Shown here: positions 35,572 to 48,326 of the stretch, piece after piece
Position numbering within the stretch: the stretch's first letter is position 1
Layout: every line of letters starts with the position of its first letter
Source of the DNA: Galerina marginata
Lineage: Eukaryota > Basidiomycota > Agaricomycetes > Agaricales > Galerinaceae
Direction: 5' to 3'
NCBI GenBank assembly: GCA_023014335.1
Contig: JAECYW010000012.1
Location: forward strand, 1,612,001 to 1,676,000
DNA: 64,000 nucleotides
Made by a program: the position numbers and the translations under genes
The notes under the pieces: model-generated
Told to the model about the DNA's origin: nothing
Database searches by the model: none
Seen by the model: only the letters and a program-made list of their open reading frames with translations

Positions 35572-38111
35572 TAATGTCGTCGTCCGGACTATTAGTCCAT
35601 TGGTTACAAGCACGACAAAACCAACACTTCGTCAAGGTGAGGTGCATCGACTAAGTAAGTACCTAGGTTGACGGTTTTATATCAGTCGACTCTGATCATT
35701 ATGGACTACGAGCACCATTGTCTGAACCAACAGTAACCTCTTTGAACAGACAAATTTAGAGAATACCGAATACAACCAATCTTATCCAAACTGAACAACC
35801 GGCATTCTCACTGGGCATTATGGGCAAACCACCTAACCAACCGAGCAATGTGGTCATCTCGTTATCTGTTGAAGCGTGAGTGATCATCATCGAGATGAAA
35901 GCTCGGACGCTTTCAGTCCTTAGTGAGGACCTAAATGACTGATGGAGATCGGTTCAATTGCTCTTTAGGGAAACTCGGGCAAGACCAGAGCAAGAACTTC
36001 TGTTAGCACTTGTCGCCATTGGACAAAAACATGAGAAGATATTCTCTCAGACCCACCCGCTCATTACGGCTGCATCTCACACCGCTTCCTTCCTGCACAC
36101 GCCAGCATTGGGAATATCTCCCTTCCTTCAAGCCAATCGTCAACCCACGCCTTCATGTACCAATCATAAAAGTCTCAACAAACCAAAGGGTGCATTGTAT
36201 TGCTTTTCCGGATGTCATAACTCCACAATTCATTGATAACACAGATCTTTAAGAGCATCCCAGCTTTGGCAAGCCGAAGGTTACCCATTCGAATCGAGGA
36301 GCAGACATCTATAGACATGTCCATTTTATGTCTATTTCGGACGCTGTGTCGCTTTCAGCATCGCGGACCTTTTTCGCCGTTGCTGTCGTATGTAAGTAAG
36401 TCGTCAACACGTTCCTTGACAATTGATTCCTTAGCAGTTTGCTCGCGGCCATCGGAGGGCTTCAATCTGCTTCAATTCACGTTATTTTTGCGTCCTGAAA
36501 TACCGCCGCTCCCTGCCGTTCCTCAGTTCTTTGACTTCCGTGTGCCTGGAACATGGCATCCGAGACGTTGGATTGCCTCCCGTTCTGAAAATGTCCTGTC
36601 TGCTAAGAATGCACAGGGCATTGGCGCACCCGAACTTTACTCGACATGGCGATCCCAGGATTTGTTTTTCGACCTACCTATTATCTGCGCTTGTTTGTCT
36701 GTGCCGCTGATCCAGCAGTTAGGCTCATCTTGGCTCTTTCTGGGAAATTTTAGGAAAATAGTCGCAAAAACCCTTTTGTTGCTTGTTCATACCTCATACA
36801 ATCACTCGCGCGACCATAAGGAGGGTCTTACTTCTCGACCGCTTGCCTAGAATGGCTTCTATTGGCCTGACGCGGTCCCCCGGAGGCAAGCGCGAACCCT
36901 CTAGTTCGCGTGCGATAGCCGCAGTTTCTACATCTGTCTTGCGTTCTTGATCTCCTTCGTGCGGTTGGTTGTTTCTTTTAGCGTCGAAGTCCGGGTTGAG
37001 TCGTCTGGTTCTCGACCCGATGAATGTTGCTGCACGACTACCGGGACAATCGTTCATACTTTGTGGCGCACACGCTGTCTCCAAAGTGGGGTAACTTGTC
37101 CAAGGTCTTTGCAATTGTGTGAAAGCCCTAAAACCACATCTAACTTTCCTAAAATCACCGGACGGTTGGTGGGAGCCTGCGGAGCCGCCCACTTCTACGA
37201 CCGACCTCAGATGCACCTTCTTTTGTACCCTCAACGTTACCTGTGAAATAGGTAAGTGCTTCCCGCGATGTTCATTCTCGAAGTTATTTTAATCTGCTAT
37301 GCTCAACGGGGAAATGGGAATAGGACTCCTGATATGTCGCGATTCTTGCACATTCGTCCTTTGCTCATGGTACACCCGGCGCCGATGGGCCCTTACCATC
37401 TAGACCAACAAATAGGGACGTGTTAACTAAGAGGCGACAGAGTGCCTTTACGGGTTCCTAAGTCTTACCGACCCAGCTCGATTCCGACTTTTCTCGTCGG
37501 GTAGGGGGAATACCACAAACTCCACCCGACCAAACGTCAGGTCAGCACGTTCCTTGAACTTGTCATATTCCATTATTCTGCAAATAGATTCGTTCTGGGG
37601 TAGTACAACGAAGATATCATCTGAACCTCTCGTTTGTTTGATTGACGTGGAGGGGGCATCGTATGCAACACGTCAGTGAAGAAGAATTGTGCTATAACCT
37701 CCCAAGATCCGAAGAATGGTGCGTTCTTTCATTCTTTGTGGAGTTCATATATCTGCCTACCACGACCTTCACCCAGCTTACTCATCCTGAGCCTTTCTTC
37801 CTCAGGAATGCACCATATCCTCGTCTATCGCATCGATTGCATGACATCTGCCTTTCGTAGAGCACAGGTTTACGGCTCGCCGAAGGCTCGTCAGCGGGCG
37901 CCCTGCGTCCCACCGCCATTTTTAGGCATTTAGAGCTATGTCAGGATCTCGTGATACACTGGCTAAACTGAGGATGGTCTAACAAGGGACGTCACTAGAC
38001 AGAACCTCTGATATCTACCTTGGGTCAGCGTTGGCAACATCCTATCTGTTATGTCGAGGCGAGATAGATGGAGATGGCGTTATCTCAGTGTCAGGTTCAC
38101 TGCGCCTTGAT
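35572..38111. other. Gene-poor region right of the MITE
   Basis: Contains two longer overlapping frames, 36233-36850 (+) and 36794-37234 (-). Neither has a motif, and in both the best-looking stretches change frame without splice sites. Could be decayed coding DNA. Nothing supported. Confidence 0.4.
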
Positions 38112-38620
38112 TTATTCTGAACGAAATTTGGTACAGGCATCCTTCCGGTTCAAACCTCTTATTTTCTCCAGCCACATCCAGGAATTGGGTGGTCGGCGGA
38201 CTTTCCTAGCTCCTTCAGCCATAACACAATCAGCTACAGGAATAGCTTTCGCGTAGCGCATGCAACTCGTCAGCTTCTCGAACCCATCATTTAATGCCAG
38301 AAGAGATGTTAATTGCTCCTGCCCCACTTGTGTCAGCCCCAAGAACTGGAAGCTTGAGTCAATATGTCATAAAGATAAGCAAAGTCCATCAAGCCTGCAC
38401 TTCTCATTGAGCCCTCTTGGAATTTGAATCGCTTACGGTCCTGATTGTTCGCAGTAACGAGAGATGCCTCAGCCAAAAACCTTATGACCAGGTTTGGGCC
38501 ATGGATATTTTGAGATTCGGCTGTGTAAGTATTGATACTTTGGTTTCCACCAAAGATTTTACCATCCAATCCCCACTTTCGGGTAGAAATGGCATGGTAG
38601 ATATGGATAGCAAACGGCAA
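38112..38620 (-). pseudogene. Two overlapping minus-strand frames, possible broken gene
   Basis: The frame ending near 38336 (MPFAIHIYHAISTRKWGLDG ... LMDFAYLYDILTQASSSWG) runs straight into a second frame (GLTQVGQEQLTSLLALNDGF ... SCMRYAKAIPVADCVMAEGA) with a one-base shift at the shared TGG GG. Both halves look like ordinary protein, and the join would be seamless but for the shift; no intron fits between them. I do not recognise the family. It could be a frameshifted remnant, or chance open frames. Confidence 0.25.
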
Positions 38621-40256
38621 GGCGTTCCGAAAATGAAGCGGCGTGGGTTTGCGGTTTAGAACTCGCTAGCCTTGGGTATCTCTAACTTGTAACGGTACCT
38701 GACAGGTCACGTCAACTTGATAATTGATCTGGCTTAATGCTATGGCTCATAGGTTAGAGTGCGCGATGGGGACCCGAAATTTTGACCAAGTTGTATGTCG
38801 TATTTGGTCAACGTTAGATCGTTATCTTTTGGCCCTTAAATTATCAACTTTCTCTGACATAATATCTATATCGATAGTCCGTTTCTCATACATGACAAAG
38901 TTGGCATGAAGGTGTTTTATTTCCGTGCTGCCGATGCTGTGGGTCTCGCTGACGGCTTGTCGCCAATCAATTTAAACTTGGCAAGATTTCTCAAGTCAGA
39001 ATATATTTACTGCTCGAGTCAATCTTACGCTAGCGAGGTTATGGTCAGATATTATTTCTGTGGGGTATTATACGTCCCAGACATCCTGGTGCTTTGTTGT
39101 ATAGCCATCATACAACTTGAAGGACATGTGCGCGGGATCCGGTCGGCCAACACGTGGCTTGGCTCTATCAAGATAGTGCGCCACCCTATTAAGCATGAGA
39201 TCGGCGCCAGCCAATAACATTAAGCCCATAGGAAAGCCATGTGGAAGATTATTGTCGCTCGTGGTTAGATACAAATTTCTATGGTTTTCCCATGTACTGT
39301 GCACTTTAATACATTACCAAACTGCATTGAATTGGTTCAAATTTATTCCTAGAGATTTTTGTTCAGGCATTAATTGCGCGCCTGGATCTGGCACGCGGAG
39401 CCGTACATCTTGCTAGAAAATGGTCCTGAGACCCGATTCCTGACTGGGTCCCATCATGTTTTTACTCAGATTGTCACCGTCTCTGAGCCGGAGCTGTTAA
39501 TGACTCTGAGCTCAGAACTCCTCCAGTATTGTACTATTGGCCACTGAAAGTGTGTCTTGGCGATGGGCCTGGTGGTTTATAGGACGTGATTGGTAGCCAA
39601 TGGTCGCTTCTTTCAAGATATTGGGGCCGATAGGCTTCGCCCACTCCGCGAAACTCCCGAGTCGATGTGATTGGACGCCGCAAACAATAACAAAAATTAA
39701 ATTGAGAACGCGTTAAGTATTTGGATGCATGGCAATACTTCCACCGGTAACGATTCAAAACGTCGCCCTGCCTGAAAAAATGTGCAGGGTGACCCATACA
39801 TAAACCTTAAGGCTCATGAATCGAAGGTCGGTAGTAAATTAATCTGGGTCAGGGATTAAGCTAAATTTATGGATTTTTGACTCGAGTTAAGTGGTCCGGA
39901 ACGTTTGCAAGTCTTATTGAGAACTGCAAGTAGGCAACCAGCGACCACTTCAAATTTTAGACGTTCACCAACTTCGATGCATTGATTCCTGAGCGGTACA
40001 ACTGTAGCGGGCTGATATTAAGTCAACAACCGTTTTTATGCTGGTATCATTGAGGTACAAAATCGAAAACGTAGAATTGCGATCTTTAAAGTTATAAGTG
40101 TCAAAGGAGTGTTATGTAAGTTCAGCGCCTATTTGACGGATGCTAACCAAAAGCTAACAGAAAAATTATGTAATACATTAAATTTCCACTAAATTACTCG
40201 AACTTGAAGTCAACTTGGACCTCGTCTGCCTGCTCCACCGGAACAGCTTTTCTACG
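38621..40256. other. Gene-poor, AT-rich stretch
   Basis: Short frames only, on both strands (for example 38906-39217 + and 39534-39797 -). AT-rich towards 39800-40200, which is the upstream region of the MPP6 homologue. No feature supported. Confidence 0.4.
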
Positions 40257-41143
40257 ATGACCAGCAAAAGTCTCAGCACCAGCACGCTCAGCCTTCGATT
40301 TATGCAAAATGCGCAGCGTGCCAATCAGCAGAAAGAAGTTGAGCTCGATCGTGCGGAGGTGAAGGATGATGGGAAATGGGAGATCAGCCAGGCTGTGCGA
40401 GATTCCTGGGGATTGTCCAAGGAAACGCAATCTGAGTGAGTACTAGTTTGTCATTCAGTTGTCAAGAACTTCAACCTGGTAAACCAGATCTTCGGATGTT
40501 CATGAAGCATCCTATTTACCCTTCATTTTCTCTACGAAACCTGCTGTCGCTAGTGGCTTCGACGCCGATGCTACTGTCAGAACGGTAGCAGGGAGACGCG
40601 TTTTCAACAAGAAAGGAGAAGAGGTTTCTCTGCAGGTACTAGTTATCTATTTGACAGTTTCCAGCGCTTCTTCAACCATGCCTTCCCTCGCAGGCCAGCT
40701 CTTCCGAATCTACGACTACAAGCTTATCATCTACGACCATTGCCCCCCAACAACCCACAGGACGTAAAGTCCACCCTAGCCCCATTTCAATATCTGCGTC
40801 TGGCACATCTGGACAGCTACGCGGCTTTGAAAGCCTAAAGAAACCCAAGGATTCCAAGACCGCTCGACAAGCTATCTTTGATAGTGGTGGCGTGGGCACT
40901 GACTTGCGTACTCAGGCTCGTACTAGTGATTCACTCTCCAATACGCCAACGACATTTATGAAACCCGCGGGAATAGATGACCCTAAAAACCTTCAAACAT
41001 CATCGATATCGTCTAACGCCGATACAATCACCAATAACGCACGCCAGAAGATCAAACGCGACCGTGAGCGCGATGCAACTGCCGACGACCCTAGCGACGT
41101 GACCAGAAAGCCGAAGAAGAAAAAGAAGAAGAATCCCGAATAA
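40257..41143 (+). CDS. MPP6: MPP6 homologue, nuclear exosome cofactor
   Basis: Three exons, 40257-40435, 40488-40635 and 40694-41143, give 258 aa in frame. The N-terminus (MTSKSLSTSTLSLRFMQNAQ) matches the M-phase phosphoprotein 6 signature 'LS..L..MKFMQR', the segment that docks on the Rrp40 face of the exosome. A charged WEI motif (DDGKWEI) follows. The middle is Ser/Thr-rich with AGRRVFNKKGEEVSLQ, and QLRGFESLKKPK. The C-terminus is strongly basic (ARQKIKRDRERD...TRKPKKKKKKNPE), fitting the RNA-binding tail of the family. The ATG at 40257 is chosen because the conserved block starts directly after it; an ATG at 40215 is also in frame. It is longer than yeast Mpp6, mainly through disordered middle sequence. 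Confidence 0.75.
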
Positions 41144-43624
41144 ACTGGGCTGCTCTAAAGACGGTAAGTGCTCTTCTCGCGAGGTTATGTTATCTTTCCT
41201 GCCTGGATTTACATTTTTTTTGAAGTCTGACAACTGACAGCACACGTTCGGTCCTAGTATCGTGACCGAGACTCTCATAACTCATTTCGAGCAAAAAGAC
41301 CTCGCTCTGTGACTCGAACTCTGTCGTCTTAAGTTTCTTTAGGCTTGGCTGCTGGCTCTGATATTGCGCAATGCTGCTCCCTGAACCTCGCAAAAGGCAT
41401 ACAACATGGCTTCTTCGGCATTTTCTCGTAACATTTTCCAGAAAAATGGGTGTATTAGTTACTTTACCCAGCTCAATCATGGGCATTGATTATATCGAAC
41501 GTGTCTATGTTCGCAGTCAGTCAGATCTTGTTATCTGATTTGCCCAGCATGCCAAGTTACGACCTACCTATTCTGTGCATGCTAACTTACCTTTGAATGG
41601 AGACTTTCCCTCGTGGATCATTTGCAGGCGCCCGCCTAATTTTTTTGGGAGAGATTTGCAAGGGGCGCTCATTCACGCCCCCGATTCATTGCTTAATGTT
41701 CGGCGGATCGTCAATGGACCATTTTTATTGTCGAACTCGGGCCGACCTGTCCATTGGAACTCTGGGTCGACATTTCTTAACGGAATCATGAACACCAGCA
41801 TGTATCAACATTGCTGTGAACTCGGAAAATGATCAGGAACTCCTTAGCAAGCCCTTGGTCCCGTACTGACAGTGGTGCGAAACCACGTATCCCACATTTT
41901 GACCCGCGTCAAGCAGCGAGGAAGTGAGATCCATGGCAATAATCAGATCTGGCTTTGTCGTAATGAACTGGTGTGCGATTCATTAGTATACTCTATGACG
42001 ATTCACGTCCATTACTAGTCTCGTTTATTCATTTATTTGTCAGGACAATTTTGCTTCTGAACCGCGAGGATTCAATTGTAAATGGTCGAATCCAATCACT
42101 AGCCTCTTCGTGTGCAACTAATTAGGATCGGCTGTAAGCTCGGCTGCCTTGAGCCGCTTTCTTTCATCTACCCTCATGTGGCGGTCGTACACCAACGGTG
42201 AGAAGTAATTCATTACTGAAGGCGACTCGTTTCTCGTTCGAACAAACGAACTTATGTGAACCATGTAAGCTGCTAATGTTTGTGAATCAACATTGACGCT
42301 GGTCCTTTTTCCTGTCACAGAAGCTCAAAGATATGAAGCCAGATTGATTAATGACGAAGATCAACTCTGGTATTCCGTGGCTGGTGCCCATCTTAGCACC
42401 GTTCATAGATATATTTGGACACTCATCTCCGGAGACAAAATGTTTTCAGCTTGAAATCGTCGCAAGCCTTGAAGTACTGAGCTTCTGGGAATATGTTGCA
42501 GTGCTACTGTTCCATTGTGTCAATGCTTAACCTCCAAATGAAGTTCAGAAACTGACTGGGGAATTTGACGGCGGTTGACACATCTCGATAGTAATTAGTC
42601 TGATTTTGGAGTCGGATGGACGAACCACTGGCACTTCAACTTGAAGTTTTACCTCGAAGGCATGTTTTCTAAGTTCCGCCAAAGGAATGTGTGGGCGGGT
42701 TTTCCAGTGCCGATGCCTGGATTTATTATACCAATACATACTCAGTATTATATAAGAGCCTGGAAGGCTGGTATTAGAGTTACGCCAAGTCGTATCAGAG
42801 TTTGAAGAGAAAGATTCCGAATGACAGAATCATCGTAGATACTTAAAATTGTGGCCGGCGGTCATGAACCTTTATTATTTAAGTAGAGAACAAGTTACAC
42901 AACCCTCGCAGCCCATTCCGATTATATGTAATAATAACATCAAGAGACGATGGCCCTCCATTGACATTCACCGGGCAGGTCATGTACATATGTCGATTCA
43001 GACTCTTGGCCAGAGAAAATTCCCTCATATGATAGATGGAAATAGGTAGGTCCGGAATATGCGGTTAGTGGCTTAGAAAGCTTGTGGGGATGATTAGATT
43101 CGTCCTTCCAGATCAGCCTCGAGCCCGGAAATGGACAAGTCGGTGTTGGTTCGCATCAAGGGCGCGTCAAAGTTAAATTGAAATAAGACTAGTCAGGAAC
43201 ACTTCTATGTCTTTTGTCCTATAAATCAATGTGCAAAGCGAAAGAGTTGTCACCGCAAACAAATGCAGTATGAATGCTCTGCCTGGTGGTGATCGCAGAG
43301 CGTTCTATTATTATTTCACTTATTTGGTTTGCCTGTTGGAGCCAAGCACGGTTCGGGCTGCCAAGCCGAAGATTTCCGGAAATGTACATTCAGGGACACC
43401 CCCCTTTCCGTTCGACTTCCACAGTGGTATCCAAGGAAAGGCGAAAGGACCTCCAGCTGTCTTGGTTTTTCTTCTTGGGGGAGACATTTTGCTACCTCTA
43501 GTTCCACCAGGCTCCACCTCTTTTCCTAACGCGGACCGTAGATCTCATGTTTGGCGACGGTTTCTGACCACGGAGTCTCTTGGTGAAGCCAATGGTAACC
43601 TAGGGGTTTAATTCTTCACAGTTG
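41144..43624. other. Gene-poor stretch upstream of the four-TM gene
   Basis: No supported gene. The longest frame, 43231-43611 (+), ends just before the four-TM gene and has no motif; it may be part of that gene's 5' leader. Two short frames at 42118-42318 and 42545-42739 (-) are unsupported. Confidence 0.4.
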
Positions 43625-45685
43625 ATGGCAGCTATCTATCTTCACAACGCAGTATACTCCCGAACTCCCCAACAAACTCGGGAGACCGAACATTCAAGGA
43701 ACCTCTCTACCATTTCCAGTGCCACACTTCATACCAGTACAACACTCCATTCTCAACCAACTGAACCGCTACTCCAACCACCGCTACCCTCCGAAACAGC
43801 AGCTGACTACAACCAAGTCAATGGCCAACCCAGGAACTCAGATGGGTTCCCAACACAATTACGCTGGGACGACCAACCCACACCCAACAGCGCTGTTGGT
43901 GAGAAAGGCAGAACATCGGACCAACGGAGTAGCCAGCCATGGAAAAAGAGAAGACGCGGGAAGCTCGCTTTCGAAACCGTCATATGTGAGTTTTAAAGTT
44001 ATCATCGGTTACAATTTGCAAAAAGTTGAACGCTGAACACTTGTTTTGGTTATAGCGGCTTGGGCTGTTTACAACACCGTCCGGTATTTTATGGCCTTCG
44101 TGATATATGGTCGTGGAGCGTCAACTGGACAGATTTTCTGTCTCGCGCTCGGGACCAGCACTGGCCTCTCTTTTGCCCTGACCTTTTGTTCATTCGTTTT
44201 TTCCGCTATCAGGTACAACCTCCTCACACACAGCCAGGCTTACAAGTACTTGACCCGTATTTGTCCAACCATGAACTACCTATCTTCTATCCTCCTCCTT
44301 GCACCTGCTGTTGCTAACTTTGTTCTCCTATTCACGTGGAGAAATTCACCTAACTCTCGCTACAATCTGCAACAACGGTGCCACCTCGATATCGACAACG
44401 TGTGGTCGGCCTCAGTCAATCCATGTACCAACAAATCTCCTTCATGGTCTCTACTGGTCATATTATCCACTCTCCGCCTCTTCTTTACTTCACTTATCCT
44501 TGTGAGTTGAATTCGGTGAGATATTGTGTAGTGCACTGATCGAGGAATAACTAGGTCGCATATCACACCTTTACTTTCCTTTATCCCGACAGCCAGCAAT
44601 CACCTCTCCACCATCGCCTTCGATCTGCGTCAGAAACTTTTTCCCCCGCTGGAGGCAATCATTCATCATCAGCAATGATGGTTCCTCATAATCAGGATTT
44701 GCGTGCCCAGCACCATACTTCTGATGTATCCTTGGATGATGCAACTTTAAGAGGTGATATTTCACCGCCCTTCACTCCAAGCCGCATACATTTGATGCGT
44801 TCGCGTTCTTCGGGTTTTTCTGGTGAGACTGCTCACGGTGAACCTCTATCGTTTGGACGGACAACTCTGCCCGACTCGGAAGGCGATCGTGACCAAAACT
44901 ACACCGACCGGTTCCGGTCCCTCTTAGCACAGATCACCCAGGAAACAGAAGAAGCCCTGGAGTATGCGCGACACGACCAACCTTCTTTGCCTGAGACTGA
45001 TATCGAAATCACACCTGCCAGTCTCCCCCCTTCTTACTCCCAGGGTGATTATGATGACGACGAATATGACGACCATGATAGTCAAATGCAGGTTGATCAC
45101 GACAATGTTTTCAACCTTCCTCCAATTCCTCCTTCTCTCGGATATAATGAGTTTGGATTACCCTATCCCCCCGATCAAGACGTCCGTATGCTCAACGGCT
45201 ACATTAGGCGGATGCCGACGATTGAGTCGATGGGCTCCGGTGAAGTTGGAAGCAGTATGGGAGCTTCAAGCGCCCGTCCTGGTGGCAGCATCTACACATC
45301 TAGTAGGCCACCTACCCGAAATACTCTGCTCTCATTTAGCAGCGTTGATTACGAAGCCGGGGGAAGTAACCCACCGAGCAGGGCCAACAGTCTGTCAGCT
45401 CGCGCTGAACTCCTCGCTGGGTTGGCGGCCTCGGAGCATGGAGAACTCCTGGTCAGGCCAGAAGTCGCCATTAGAAGGCTGTCGAGTCCAAACAGCTTCG
45501 TAGAATCGCCTCTTGCCAGTCCGACAACTGATACGTACTCGTCCGCGTACTCGTCCGGGACCTCAGGGAGTCGTGCAACTTCATATCATACCGCCACGGT
45601 GGGAAGTTCGGGCGAATCCTACATGCCTGCTTCCCATCTGGACACCACACCACGCCCTTCACATACTAGAGAGCACCAGAACTGA
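43625..45685 (+). CDS. Four-transmembrane protein with long Ser-rich acidic tail
   Basis: Exons 43625-43985, 44056-44501 and 44555-45685 give 645 aa in frame. The N-terminal 120 residues are polar and end in a positive cluster (PWKKRRRGKLAFETVI). Four hydrophobic segments follow: SAWAVYNTVRYFMAFVIYG, IFCLALGTSTGLSFALTFCS, SSILLLAPAVANFVLLFTW and LLVILSTLRLFFTSLILVA. The last 400 residues are disordered-looking, Ser-rich and partly acidic (DYDDDEYDDHDSQMQ), with PPSY-type motifs that could bind WW/ubiquitin-ligase adaptors. The loop QQRCHLDI...NPCTNK contains two Cys that may pair. The family is not recognised; the overall plan (few TMs, long regulatory tail) resembles fungal plasma-membrane sensors, which is only an analogy. 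The ATG at 43625 is the first in frame. Confidence 0.68.
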
Positions 45686-46193
45686 ACGGAAACATACGTT
45701 TAAACACGACCGGAAACCTTTACGACGACCCAATGACGACCTCGACACCAAAACTCTCCATTCATTTCCTACCTCCAGGCTCATTTGTGTTCAGAATTTT
45801 CTTTTGGAACGGAATTATACCCTGCTATTGTTAGAGAGCACAATACCATGATTTATCCCACCCTCCTTCTGTACTATCTCGCTTTTTACTCAGTACGGAT
45901 TTATGCTCAACTGTGGACTTGTCAGATGTAGTTGACCTCTCGACCGATATTGTATATATTAACTTGATATTAACCACTGAATTATGAAAAAGAAGGCTTT
46001 CTCATCTCATTTTCGAACGCTTAGAGATCGAGTTTGGTTTGAACTCTTGTATTGTCAGAACTTCTTTCTACAAAAAGCATATTCCACTCAGTAAAAATCT
46101 GTAGAGTTAACTGTTTATTACATAATACTTAGCTAGCAACAAGAATACCGGCAGTTGAATTTGCAACCGATAGTACCTCTTTCTCTCTCCACC
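45686..46193. promoter_or_regulatory. Tandem intergenic region upstream of TFIIE-beta
   Basis: Holds the 3' flank of the four-TM gene (AT-rich 45950-45990) and the promoter of the TFIIE-beta gene. A pyrimidine run (CTCTTTCTCTCTCCACC) immediately precedes the ATG at 46194, a common layout for constitutive fungal promoters. Confidence 0.5.
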
Positions 46194-47366
46194 ATGTCAA
46201 AACTCGCCAAGGATGCAGCTTCCTTCAAATCAACGCTGCAGCGACAGGATTACACTTCATGGCACTCACAGCCGAAAGCCTCGACGTCGAGCACAACTCC
46301 ATCAACCCCTGGGCAAGGGTTGGCCGTCGCAGGAGAGGGCACGCCTTCAACTTCTGGCAAAAAGAAACGCCCAAAGACGAGTATGCTTGCCATATTTTTT
46401 GTGGCACATTCAGGCGGACGGTGATCGTTTGCTAGATATCGTATATTCGCAGCCTGCAGACACTGGCACGGGGAACAATATCAACACTCAGTTGGTCTAT
46501 GCGGTGAACCATTTGAAGGTGAGTCATCATCCGAGTCGCGTGAAGTACAGGGTATGATTGAGGATTTCGGTATCTAGTCCACACCAAACCCAATGAGATT
46601 GCAAGATCTTGCCATTGTTACGAACACACCCCTTGACACAGACGCCTCCTTGCTCGAGAAATTCAAAGCTCATGATCGAATTCAATACGACCCTAAAACG
46701 GATCTTTATTCGTACAAGGTAAAATCCTTCAAAGCAACATTTGCAAATATACCTTTAAGCTGCTCATTTATTTACTTAGCACGAATATACGTTCCGAAAC
46801 AAAGCTGCTCTATTGACAGAAATTCAACGGCAAACGAAGAAGGGGGGAGGTATTTCGGTGCGAGCACTAAAGGAGTCGTGGAAGGAGGCACCTCAGGCGA
46901 TCGAAGAGTTGGAAAAGGAAGGCGAAGTGCTGGTGACGCGGACGCTTAAAGACGGACAACTGCGAATGGTGTTTTGGAATGAGATCAAACCCATAGAAGA
47001 TAGTGGGGGTCTGCCCGTCGAGAAAGGTGTGTTGGCTGTTTCATCTCAAAGACTCTCTCGAACTCATTCTCAACACAGAGTTCAATGACCTGTGGCATTC
47101 ACTGAAAGTGCCCAATGACGTCGATCTGTTAAGGCAGTTGGCCTCAGGTAAATATTTACCCCCTACCCGAATACTTTACCCTTACACTTTTTTTTTCAGA
47201 GGGCTTGCAAGTAACTGCGGCAGAAACTGTGGCACCAAAGGCACCAACAGGCAAGAAGAAAGGCAAACGCGGAGGTGCACCTCGTCAACGACAAGTCCGG
47301 ATCACGAATACACATTTGAAGGGGGAGATCGACCTGCAGAGAGACTACGCAGCTCATGCGAAATAA
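46194..47366 (+). CDS. TFA2: Transcription factor IIE, beta subunit
   Basis: General RNA polymerase II factor that recruits and regulates TFIIH. Six exons (46194-46380, 46436-46518, 46578-46718, 46780-47026, 47079-47147, 47200-47366) give 297 aa. The disordered N-terminus (MSKLAKDAASFKSTLQRQ) leads to the first winged helix: NINTQLVYAVNHLKSTPNPM then RLQDLAIVTNTPL. The second is HEYTFRNKAALLTEIQRQTK then GGGISVRALKESWKEAPQAI and EELEKEGEVLVTRT. FNDLWHSLKVPND and a basic tail (KAPTGKKKGKRGG) ending in QVRITNTHLKGEIDLQRDYA complete the family pattern. The first intron uses the CTAG acceptor at 46435, not the earlier TTCAG, because only that keeps NIVYSQPADTGTG in frame. Complete and intact. Confidence 0.93.
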
Positions 47367-48326
47367 TTTTCGTGGTTGTCAGTATGTGTTCGACGGATCG
47401 CATACCTTTTTCCAGACATCGTTCAGACATCATGCATTATGTATCATTATGTCAATTTCACCATTCTATCTATCCAATAAATAGCCGTGTTCCATTACGC
47501 CTGAATAGCGACAGAGTCAAAACTTCTAAGCAAGTTGTTAAAACCCAGGCAGCTGTGTCCCCCGATCAAGAACGATGACACTATGATAGGAAGTATGAAT
47601 ACTCATGAGCAGCTCCGATGGTATTTCCATCCCTGTCAACATTCCGGTTCTTGACGACAGTGAGCGTGTAAGTTGCGGTGAACTAGACAGCGTAGTACAC
47701 CAGGAAACGGCCAGGATAGATCATAAAAGTTTGGACACGACAGGTAAATAGGATCTGGTTCATCGAGGAGGGCGAAATGAACAACCCGGGAGCAGATGTG
47801 ACCTAAGGACACTCAGAAAACGCTTCAGGCCTACGTGGCGTACCAGAATTGGCCAATATCGTCCTTTGTCCCTGCTCCCCACATTTGCGACAATTGGAGG
47901 CTGCTAAGAGAATAGCAATGGGAAACCTCTCAGCGATCTTGTTCAACGCGAATCAGTCAGTGAAGGCTGGATCTTGAAAGGAGCACCTTACAATATTTGT
48001 CAACGGGGAAAACTGCTCCAATTACATCAAGTACGGGCTCACTCCCACCATTTTCGTAGAGCCTTTCGGAATCTGGCCAGAGGTATTTGGTGTACTTGAG
48101 GATAGCGGGAAGCCTGTCTATTTTGCTTCTAAAATGAATCACCGGAATGCCTTGTAAAGACATTATGGTTGGGCAATGTGTGGTGTGATTTATCGATATA
48201 GCATTGATACAAAATGGAATGTAAACTCTAAAATATTCCTATAAGATTAAACAAACAAATTGGGTGGTAGATAAGAAGTAGCGCACCCTGATTGTCCTTG
48301 ACGCAACTCCGATGAACTTAGACGTG
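47367..48326. other. Convergent region with one short minus-strand frame
   Basis: Between TFIIE-beta (+) and YAE1 (-). The minus-strand frame 48163-47957 (MSLQGIPVIHFRSKIDRLPA, KYLWPDSERLYENGGSEPVL, DVIGAVFPVDKY) is protein-like and ends at a GTAAGG donor-like site, suggesting the first exon of a small gene. Candidate second exons near 47900-47800 (QPPIVANVGSRDKGRYWPIL) are not certain. Function unknown. Confidence 0.35.

Noticed and set aside
35158..35647. Two overlapping minus-strand frames of 108-151 codons
   Set aside because: They run across the MITE and its GC-rich core; no protein similarity, and open length is explained by GC richness.
36233..36850. 205-codon + strand frame
   Set aside because: No motif; best-looking segments occur in different frames without splice signals between them, so not called as a gene.
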